NCBI GenBank assembly: GCA_036556905.1
Contig: DATBIM010000063.1
Coordinates: 15,539-79,538 of the forward strand
Direction: 5' to 3'
From: 40CM-4-69-5 sp036556905
GTDB taxonomy: Bacteria; Methylomirabilota; Methylomirabilia; Rokubacteriales; CSP1-6
Length of the DNA: 64,000 bases
The notes under the pieces were generated by a model that was not told where the DNA came from, ran no database searches, and worked only from the letters and a program-made list of their open reading frames with translations. The translations under genes and the position numbers were made by a program. Below, one piece after another: positions 58,322-64,000 of this stretch (within the stretch, counting starts at the first letter, position 1; every line of letters starts with the position of its first letter).

Positions 58322-58906
58322 GTGATGAAATCCCTCGGTCCGCGGGCGCGCCCCGACCGGCGCCCGTCAGGGAGGGCTCGGCGCGACGTGGGATTCTTGC
58401 GGCGACTCTCGCTCGCCATCGACCGGGTGAACGACCGGGTCGGCCGCGCCATCCGCCTCCTGAGCCTGCTCCTCGTGGCCGTGACGACCTACGACGTCCT
58501 CATGCGCTACCTGTTCAACACGAGCTTCGTCTTCGTCCAGGAGCTGGAGTGGCACCTCTTCGCCGTTCTCTTCCTCGTCGCCGCCGGTTACGCGCACCTC
58601 AAGGGTGACCACGTGCGGGTGGACATCATCTACGCGCGCCTGTCGCCTCGAGCCCGAGCGCGGGTCGACTTGATCGGCGCCCTCGTGTTCCTGTTCCCGA
58701 CCTGCTTCCTCCTCGTCTCGACCTCCATCCCCTTCATCCAGGCCTCGCTGGCCGTGCTGGAGGGATCGCCTGACCCCGGGGGGCTCCCCGGCCGTTATCT
58801 CCTCAAGATGGCCATCCCGGCCGGCTTCGTTCTCCTGGGCCTGCAGGGCATCTCGGAGCTGGTGAAGAGCTTCGCCGCGCTGGGCGCGCCGGGCGAGGGG
58901 CGATGA
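58322..58906 (+). CDS. TRAP transporter small permease (DctQ-type)
   Basis: A four-helix membrane protein. The typical pattern is VGRAIRLLSLLLVAVTTYDVLMRYLF (first helix with the RY pair), FVQELEWHLFAVLFLVAAGYAHLKGDHVRVD near residue 80, and two further helices ending GYLLKMAIPAGFVLLGLQGI-like sequence. It bridges the binding protein and the large permease. Two starts are open: ATG 58322, without a ribosome site, or GTG 58388, nearer to the first helix with GGGAGGG some 12 bases upstream; the later one may be correct. It overlaps dctM as ATGA. Confidence 0.88.
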   Translation: MMKSLGPRARPDRRPSGRARRDVGFLRRLSLAIDRVNDRVGRAIRLLSLLLVAVTTYDVLMRYLFNTSFVFVQELEWHLFAVLFLVAAGYAHLKGDHVRVDIIYARLSPRARARVDLIGALVFLFPTCFLLVSTSIPFIQASLAVLEGSPDPGGLPGRYLLKMAIPAGFVLLGLQGISELVKSFAALGAPGEGR

Positions 58907-60222
58907 GCGAATTCCTGCCGGTCCTCATGTTCGCGGTCTTCACCGTGCTCATCCTGCTCGGCTATCCCATCGCCTTCACCATCGGCGGCACCGCGCTGAT
59001 CTTCGGTCTCTATGCCTTCGGGCTCAATTTCTTCAATCTCCTCCCCCTTCGCGTTTACGGCGTCATGAGCAACTTCACCCTCATCGCCGTTCCCCTCTTC
59101 ATCTTCATGGGGGTCGTGCTGGAGCGCTCTGGACTCGCCGAGGACCTGCTGGAGACCATGGCCCTCGTCTTCGGGCGCGTGCCCGGCGGCATCGCCATCT
59201 CGGTGGTGCTGGTGGGAACGCTGCTCGCCGCCACCACTGGCATCGTGGGAGCCACGGTGACCACCATGGGCCTTATCTCGCTGCCTACCATGGTGCGCCG
59301 GGGCTACCAGAAGGAGCTGGCCACCGGGATCATCTGCGCCTCGGGAACCCTGGGCCAGATCATCCCGCCGAGCATCGTCCTCGTCCTCGTCGGCGACATC
59401 CTGGGTGTTTCGGTGGGGGATCTGTTCCTCGGGGCGTTCATCCCCGGGCTGATCCTGGCCGGCCTCTACGTCGTCTATGTCGCCGGGGTCGCCGTCTTCC
59501 GGCCATCGCTGGTGCCCCCGATTCCTGCCGCCGAGCGGGCCGCCGTGTCCCGGCAGGAGCTGACCCGCCGGGTGACCCGGACCCTCATCCCGCCGCTCGC
59601 GCTCATCGTGGCGGTCCTGGGCTCGATCTTCTTCGGCATTGCCACGCCGACCGAGGCCGCGGCAGTCGGCGCCACCGGCGCCATCGGCCTCACCTGGCTC
59701 AATCGGCGCTTCAGCCTGACGATGCTGCAGGCGACGATGGACGTGACGACGCGGCTGACCAGCATGGTATTCATCATCCTGGTCGGGGCCACCGCCTTCG
59801 GGCTGGCCTTCCGGGGCATGGGGGGCGACCACGTGATCGAGCACTACGTGGGCGGATCCGGCCTGGACCCCCACCTCGTCTTCGCGCTGGTGATGCTGCT
59901 GGTGTTCGTGCTGGGATTTTTCCTCGACTACATCGAGATCGCCTTCATCCACCTGCCGGTGATCTCACCCGTCCTGCTCAAGATGGGCTTCGATCCCCTC
60001 TGGTACGGCGTCCTCCTCGGCGTCAACCTCCAGACGTCGTTCCTCACTCCACCCTTCGGGTTCGCCCTCTTTTATCTGCGCGGGGTGGCGCCACCCGAGA
60101 TCACCACCGGCCACATCTATCGCGGCATCATGCCCTTCGTGGTGCTCCAGCTCGTGGGGCTCCTCATCGTCGCCCTGGTTCCGGCTACCGCCACCTGGCT
60201 GCCCCGCTTCGTCTTCAAGTAG
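58903..60222 (+). CDS. TRAP transporter large permease (DctM-type)
   Basis: A 439-residue ion-transporter-superfamily protein with about twelve hydrophobic segments. DctM signatures: IPLFIFMGVVLERSGLAEDLL-like FIFMGVVLERSGLAEDLLE near residue 68, GILAATTGIVGATVTTMGLISLP region near residue 108, and ASGTLGQIIPPSIVLVLVGDILGVSVGDLFLGAFIPGL near residue 148. It uses a sodium gradient to import a carboxylate. ATG 58903 overlaps the dctQ stop. The binding protein is encoded convergently, 75 bases away. Confidence 0.94.
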   Translation: MSEFLPVLMFAVFTVLILLGYPIAFTIGGTALIFGLYAFGLNFFNLLPLRVYGVMSNFTLIAVPLFIFMGVVLERSGLAEDLLETMALVFGRVPGGIAISVVLVGTLLAATTGIVGATVTTMGLISLPTMVRRGYQKELATGIICASGTLGQIIPPSIVLVLVGDILGVSVGDLFLGAFIPGLILAGLYVVYVAGVAVFRPSLVPPIPAAERAAVSRQELTRRVTRTLIPPLALIVAVLGSIFFGIATPTEAAAVGATGAIGLTWLNRRFSLTMLQATMDVTTRLTSMVFIILVGATAFGLAFRGMGGDHVIEHYVGGSGLDPHLVFALVMLLVFVLGFFLDYIEIAFIHLPVISPVLLKMGFDPLWYGVLLGVNLQTSFLTPPFGFALFYLRGVAPPEITTGHIYRGIMPFVVLQLVGLLIVALVPATATWLPRFVFK

Positions 60223-60255
60223 GCCGGCAGTCGTGTCTCGCGTGAACTGGGAGGG

Positions 60256-60284
60256 TTGGAGGGGGCGGCCTCTGCCCCCTCCAA
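60256..60284. repeat. Intergenic palindromic repeat, copy 2 (possible bidirectional terminator)
   Basis: TTGGAGGGGGC (60256-60266) and GCCCCCTCCAA (60274-60284) form a perfect 11-base-pair stem around GGCCTCT. It is preceded by GGGAGGG, as in copy 1 at 32432. Its position between the convergent dctM and dctP genes suits a terminator, but no T tract flanks it. Confidence 0.6.
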
Positions 60285-60296
60285 TAAGTGGTCCCC

Positions 60297-61391
60297 TTAC
60301 GCGCCCGCGATCAGGCGCTGGTACGGATCCTCGCTCACCTTGTCCCAGGAGTTGTAGAGTGCCCGGAACTTCTTGAAGGCGTCGTGGACCTTCCGGGCCA
60401 TCGGATCCTTCGCGGCTTCCTCCTCCAGCGTCGCCTCGGCCATGGGCCTGAGCCCCTTGAGGACCGACTCGGGGAGCTGAAGCACCTCCACTTTACCCTT
60501 CATTTCAGTGTGGATCTTGTGCAGTCCCTGGGCGTTCTTGACGTTGTAGTCGGCGAGCACATGGGCGTTGTTGGCCTGGCAGGCGAAGTCGACGATGGTT
60601 CGCACGTCGGCCGGCAGGGCGTCGTAAGCCTTCTTGCTGGCGAAGAACTCCTCGACCGTCCCCGGCTCGTGCCAGCCCGGATAGTAATGGTAGCGGGCGG
60701 CGTTGTGCAGCCCGAGCTTGAGATCGTCCTCGGGGCCGACCCACTCGGTGGCGTCGATGACACCGCGCTCGAGGGCCGGAAAGATCTCGCCGCCGGCCAG
60801 GAGGACCACGGTGCCCCCCGCCTTGGCAACGACCTTGCCGCCCAGGCCGGGGATCCGCATCTTGAGCCCCTTGAAGTCGTCGAGGGAGTTGATCTTCTTC
60901 TTGAACCACCCGGCCATCTGGGTCCCCGTGTTGCCGCAAGGCCGCGCGATGAGGCCGAAGGGCGCGTACACCTCCTGCCAGAGCGCGATCGCACCGCCCT
61001 CGTAGAACCAGGCGTTCATCCCCTGGGCGCTGAGCCCGAACGGAACCGCGCCGAACCACTGGCAGGCGGCCGTCTTCCCGGCCCAGTAGTAGGCTGCCGA
61101 ATGCGCCGCCTGGACCGTTCCGCCGCTGACGGCGTCGAAGCTCTGCAGCGGCGGGACCAGCTCGCCACCGGCGAAGACCTGGATCTTCAGCCGGCCCTCA
61201 CTCATCTTGTCCACCATGTCGGCGAAGCGGACCGCTGCGCCGTGCAGCGTGGCCAGGCCCTTCGGCCACGTGGTGACCATGCGCCACTGGATCTTGGGCT
61301 GAGCGATGACGTTGGGCGCGTCCACCGCCGCGGCTGTTCCGGCCGCGGCCAGCACACCGCCCGCCTTGACGAGGAATCTGCGTCGCTCCAT
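60297..61391 (-). CDS. TRAP transporter solute-binding protein (DctP/TakP-type)
   Basis: A 364-residue periplasmic binding protein. The N-terminus is a Tat-like signal (MERRRFLVKAGGVLAAAGTAAAV, twin Arg). Mature features: WRMVTTWPKGLATLHGAAVRFADMV, FAGGELVPPLQSFDAVSGGTVQAAHS, and GLKMRIPGLGGKVVAKAGGTVVLLAGGEIFPALERGVIDATEWVGP. This resembles TakP-type 2-oxo-acid or lactate binding proteins. AGGAGG precedes ATG 61391. It is transcribed toward dctQM, unlike most TRAP operons. Confidence 0.94.
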   Translation of the reverse strand: MERRRFLVKAGGVLAAAGTAAAVDAPNVIAQPKIQWRMVTTWPKGLATLHGAAVRFADMVDKMSEGRLKIQVFAGGELVPPLQSFDAVSGGTVQAAHSAAYYWAGKTAACQWFGAVPFGLSAQGMNAWFYEGGAIALWQEVYAPFGLIARPCGNTGTQMAGWFKKKINSLDDFKGLKMRIPGLGGKVVAKAGGTVVLLAGGEIFPALERGVIDATEWVGPEDDLKLGLHNAARYHYYPGWHEPGTVEEFFASKKAYDALPADVRTIVDFACQANNAHVLADYNVKNAQGLHKIHTEMKGKVEVLQLPESVLKGLRPMAEATLEEEAAKDPMARKVHDAFKKFRALYNSWDKVSEDPYQRLIAGA

Positions 61392-61489
61392 GCGGGATCC
61401 TCCTGCTCGGAGAGAGTTTGATGGGCCGCGATAGGTGGCGCGAAGAATAGCACCGGACGCCAGCCGGCGGCAATCGACGCGTCCTCAGC

Positions 61490-61519
61490 TTGACTTGCGC
61501 CACAACGGCCATTTAGAGT
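61490..61519 (+). promoter_or_regulatory. Candidate sigma-70 promoter for mqnE
   Basis: TTGACT (61490-61495), an 18-base spacer and TAGAGT (61514-61519) resemble a -35/-10 pair upstream of mqnE. The start would lie near 61526, leaving a leader of about 30 bases with GGGGGA before GTG 61558. This differs from the leaderless arrangement seen elsewhere. Confidence 0.4.
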
Positions 61520-61557
61520 GCACATGCTCATTCGATCATAGCCACGGGGGACACTTG

Positions 61558-62637
61558 GTGCGCTTCGCCGATCGGCGTCTCGAGGACGTGTGGGAGAAGG
61601 TCCGCAGCCAGGAGCGGCTCGACCGCGAGGACGGACTCCTCATCTTCGAGACCGACGACCTGCTGGGGGTGGGACGACTGGCCGACTGGGCCAAGTCCCG
61701 GCGCGAGGGCGAGCGCGTCTACTTCGTGATCAACCGCCACATCACTCCCACCAACGTCTGCGTGCTCTCCTGCAGCTTCTGCGACTTCGCCCGCAAGAAA
61801 GGCCAGGCCGGCGCCTACGAGCACACCATCGAGGACATGGTGGCCATGGTCCGGGAGGGTGTTCGCGAGGTGCACATCGTCGGCGGCCACCATCCCGACT
61901 GGCCCTTCGAGTACTACGAGCGCATCATCGCCGCCATCCACGCCGCTCACCCCGGCGTCCAGATCAAGGCCTTCACCGCGGCCGAGATCGATTATTTCTG
62001 GCGGCGCTGGAAGGTCGAGCCCAAGGAGGCGCTGACGCGCCTCAAAGCCGCCGGGCTCATGTCCATGCCCGGCGGGGGCGCCGAGATCTTCTCCGCCCGT
62101 CTGGCCCGGGCCCTGCGCTATGCCGGCAAGGCGGACGCCGAGCGATGGTGCGAGATCCACGGCATCGCCCACGCGCTCGGCATCCCGACCAACGCCACGA
62201 TGCTCTACGGGCACGTGGAGACGATGGCCGAGCGGGTCGATCACCTGCTCCGGCTCCGCGAGCAGCAGGACGCCTCGGGAGGCTTCCTCACGTTCGTTCC
62301 CCTCGCCTACCAGGTCGGCACGACGCTGCTGCGGCCCCGTCCGACGCCCCCGACGGACAGCCTGCGCACCATCGCCGCCGCCCGGCTGCTCCTGGACAAT
62401 TTCCCCCACGTGGAGGCCTACTGGGTCGTGCTCGGCGAGGACACCACCTCGGTGGCCCTGCACTTCGGCGCCGACGACGTCAACGGCACCCTCGAGGACG
62501 AGCGCATCCAGCACATGGCGGGAGCCCAGACACCCGCCGGGCTGGCCCGTGAGCACCTGCTGCGGATGATCCACGATGCCGGCAAGACCGCCGTGGAGCG
62601 CGATGCCCTCTACAACGTCGTCCAGGTGTGGAACTGA
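61558..62637 (+). CDS. mqnE: Aminodeoxyfutalosine synthase MqnE (radical SAM)
   Basis: MqnE adds the adenosyl radical to a 3-carboxyvinyl-oxy-benzoate to make aminodeoxyfutalosine in the futalosine menaquinone route. The 359 residues include FVINRHITPTNVCVLSCSFCDFARKKGQAGAY near residue 60, with the CxxxCxxC cluster, HIVGGHHPDWPFEYYERI, and a C-terminal SVALHFGADDVNGTLEDERI. GTG 61558, with GGGGGA upstream, was chosen; the ORF open to 61435 is not family-like before this point. It overlaps mqnC by 10 bases. Confidence 0.95.
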   Translation: MRFADRRLEDVWEKVRSQERLDREDGLLIFETDDLLGVGRLADWAKSRREGERVYFVINRHITPTNVCVLSCSFCDFARKKGQAGAYEHTIEDMVAMVREGVREVHIVGGHHPDWPFEYYERIIAAIHAAHPGVQIKAFTAAEIDYFWRRWKVEPKEALTRLKAAGLMSMPGGGAEIFSARLARALRYAGKADAERWCEIHGIAHALGIPTNATMLYGHVETMAERVDHLLRLREQQDASGGFLTFVPLAYQVGTTLLRPRPTPPTDSLRTIAAARLLLDNFPHVEAYWVVLGEDTTSVALHFGADDVNGTLEDERIQHMAGAQTPAGLAREHLLRMIHDAGKTAVERDALYNVVQVWN

Positions 62638-63707
62638 TCGACCGGATCCGTGACAAGGCGCTGCAAGGCAAGCGCCTTGACCGGGCCGAGGGCCAGTGGC
62701 TACTGACCCGGGCGCCGCTGCTCGAGGTGGGCGCCCTGGCCCACCAGCTCCGGCAGGCCCGCCGCCCTGGCGGGCTCGTCACGTTCGTGATCGACTCCAA
62801 TCCCAACTACACCAACGTCTGCCTCACCGACTGCCAGTTCTGCGCTTTCTATCGGAAGCCCGGGCATCCCGAGGCGTACACCCTGACCGTGGACGAGGTC
62901 CTCGCCAAGATCGAGTCGGCGGCGGCTCGGGGGGCCACCACCGTGCTGCTGCAGGGCGGCCACAATCCCGCGCTGCCGCTGGAATACTATCTGTCGCTCG
63001 TGCGCGAAACCCGCCGCCGCTTCCCGCAGGTCACCCCGCACTTCTTCACGGCCTCGGAAATCCAGACCATGGGCCAGGTCAGCGGCCTCGGCGTCGATGA
63101 TGTCCTGGACCAACTCTGGGCGGCGGGGCAGCGGACGATCCCCGGCGGCGGCGCCGAGGTGCTGTCCGAGCGGGTGCGCCAGCGCATCGCTCCCAAGAAG
63201 GGGGGCCCGGCGGCCTGGCTGGAGGTCCACGAGAGGGCTCATCAGCGCGGCTTCAAGTCCACGGCCACGATGATGTACGGCCACGTCGAGGAGCCCGACG
63301 ACATCCTCGACCATCTCGACGCGATCCGGGAGCTCCAGGATCGGCACGGCGGCTTCACCGCCTTCGTACCCTGGTCGTTCAAGCCGGGTCATACCCTGCT
63401 GGAAAAGTGGATCAAGCAATACCAGGGGCCGAACATGTACCTCCGCATGCTGGCGGTGGCCCGCCTTTACCTCGACAACTTCGAGCACATCCAGGCCTCG
63501 TGGTTCTCGGAGGGCAAGCGTACCGGGCAGATCGCCCTGCATTTCGGGGCCGACGACTGGGGCGGGACGCTGTTCGAGGAGAACGTCCACCGGGCGGCCG
63601 ACTACGTGAACACCATCACCGTCGAGGAGATCACCACCCTGATCCGCGAGGCCGGCTTCACGCCAGCTCAGCGTACCACCACCTACGAGATTCTTCGCGA
63701 GTGGTAG
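62628..63707 (+). CDS. mqnC: Cyclic dehypoxanthine futalosine synthase MqnC (radical SAM)
   Basis: MqnC cyclises dehypoxanthine futalosine. The 359-residue radical-SAM protein contains FVIDSNPNYTNVCLTDCQFCAFYRKPG near residue 52, LQGGHNPALPLEYYLSLVRE, ASEIQTMGQVSGL, GQRTIPGGGAEVLSERVR and the C-terminal RTGQIALHFGADDWGGTLFEENVHRAAD. GTG 62628 overlaps the mqnE stop. Its paralogy with MqnE is clear in the shared HFGADD and GGGAE segments; the order of enzymes follows their use in the pathway. Confidence 0.95.
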   Translation: MELIDRIRDKALQGKRLDRAEGQWLLTRAPLLEVGALAHQLRQARRPGGLVTFVIDSNPNYTNVCLTDCQFCAFYRKPGHPEAYTLTVDEVLAKIESAAARGATTVLLQGGHNPALPLEYYLSLVRETRRRFPQVTPHFFTASEIQTMGQVSGLGVDDVLDQLWAAGQRTIPGGGAEVLSERVRQRIAPKKGGPAAWLEVHERAHQRGFKSTATMMYGHVEEPDDILDHLDAIRELQDRHGGFTAFVPWSFKPGHTLLEKWIKQYQGPNMYLRMLAVARLYLDNFEHIQASWFSEGKRTGQIALHFGADDWGGTLFEENVHRAADYVNTITVEEITTLIREAGFTPAQRTTTYEILREW

Positions 63708-63856
63708 AGCGCCTCTCGCGGGCACCTCGCTTGACAAGCCAGCGAGGGATGCGCCAGAGTCTGACAACGTTGCGACGAAGCACAAGCACGCCGCGTTGGC
63801 GGTCCGTTCCCCTTCTCGAAGGTGCCCTGATCGGACGCTGCCGTCACCATCATGGA

Positions 63857-64000
63857 CTCAGATGGGATCGAGGGGCGGCACCGCCGGGATCAGCCCACGC
63901 CTCTGCGCCAGCGTGTAGAGCCGCTCGAGCGCGGCGCGGCCCTCAGCACCGAGCGTGAGGGTGTAGTCGTTGACGTACATGAGCACGAAGCGCCGGCAGG
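63857..64000 (-). CDS. C-terminus of a probable MqnA/MqnD-type menaquinone protein (5' part outside window)
   Basis: The last 47 codons of a gene entering from the right edge. Translation gives RRFVLMYVNDYTLTLGAEG followed by RAALERLYTLAQRRG and PAVPPLDPI, then TGA at 63859-63857. The MYVNDYTLxLGxEGRxAL stretch resembles the C-terminal part of menaquinone-biosynthesis periplasmic-binding-fold enzymes (MqnA/MqnD group), and mqnC is adjacent and convergent. Only a tail is visible, so the assignment is moderate. The 149 bases between it and mqnC show no other feature. Confidence 0.55.

Overview
The window is a dense, GC-rich bacterial chromosome segment. No gap between genes exceeds about 225 bases, and I see no rRNA, tRNA, CRISPR array, transposase or phage gene. 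The gene mix fits a soil or subsurface bacterium of the Rokubacteria/Methylomirabilota type: futalosine-pathway menaquinone genes, a chromosomal family-B DNA polymerase, tripartite tricarboxylate and TRAP uptake systems, split transketolase and two TldD/TldE pairs. That placement is inference from gene content, not from a marker gene.

Layout. 1-5741 (minus): a probable six-gene operon rlmN-mtaB-MTA phosphorylase-PfkB kinase-larE-larB, joined by short overlaps; larB runs off the left edge. 5908-9026 (minus): threonine synthase, a MoaD/ThiS-like sulfur carrier, a NIL-domain protein and glycerate 2-kinase. 9252-15084 (minus): PhoD-like phosphatase, a metallopeptidase-like lipoprotein, two SDRs, a YihY/BrkB membrane protein and a dienelactone-hydrolase-like lipoprotein. 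15229-17439 (plus): family-B DNA polymerase. 17464-18974 (minus): RRM protein, DUF309 and RDD proteins. 18993-25574 (plus): moeA-tldD-rhodanese-tldE-tktN-tktC, tightly coupled. 25628-30343: ABC exporter, Rieske protein, a decayed SnoaL-like gene, glycosyltransferase, CinA-like protein and UppP. 30377-36086 (minus): HlyD/EmrA protein, alpha/beta hydrolase, TatD and a second tldE/tldD pair. 36195-40117 (minus): TPP riboswitch, then thiS-thiG-thiE-M20 amidohydrolase-BtuF-like binding protein. 40158-44336: YyaL-like protein and YgfZ (minus), MutY and MutT (plus). 44347-51620 (minus): HEAGH membrane protein, M48 lipoprotein, SirB1-like, ferritin-like and receiver-like proteins, def, tctC, tctA, tctB. 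51779-53476 (plus): an unrecognised exported protein. 53516-58250 (minus): VOC protein, QueG, methyltransferase, IlvD and two MaoC-like proteins. 58322-61391: TRAP transporter. 61558-64000: mqnE and mqnC (plus), and the tail of a probable MqnA/MqnD-type gene (minus).

Most striking observation. The rhodanese gene at 21765 has an in-frame TGA exactly where the catalytic cysteine belongs. The frame stays open for 44 more codons of good rhodanese C-terminal sequence and ends in a GTGA overlap with the next gene. A G-rich stem-loop follows the TGA. This looks like an exported selenocysteine rhodanese between the two halves of a TldD/TldE pair.

Second observation. At least eleven genes that head transcription units have a TANNNT hexamer only 6-10 bases before the start codon (rlmN, the dienelactone-hydrolase-like gene, RDD, moeA, cinA-like, uppP, ygfZ, mutY, def and tctB; the polB case depends on its uncertain start). 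This suggests leaderless transcription is routine here, often from back-to-back divergent promoters.
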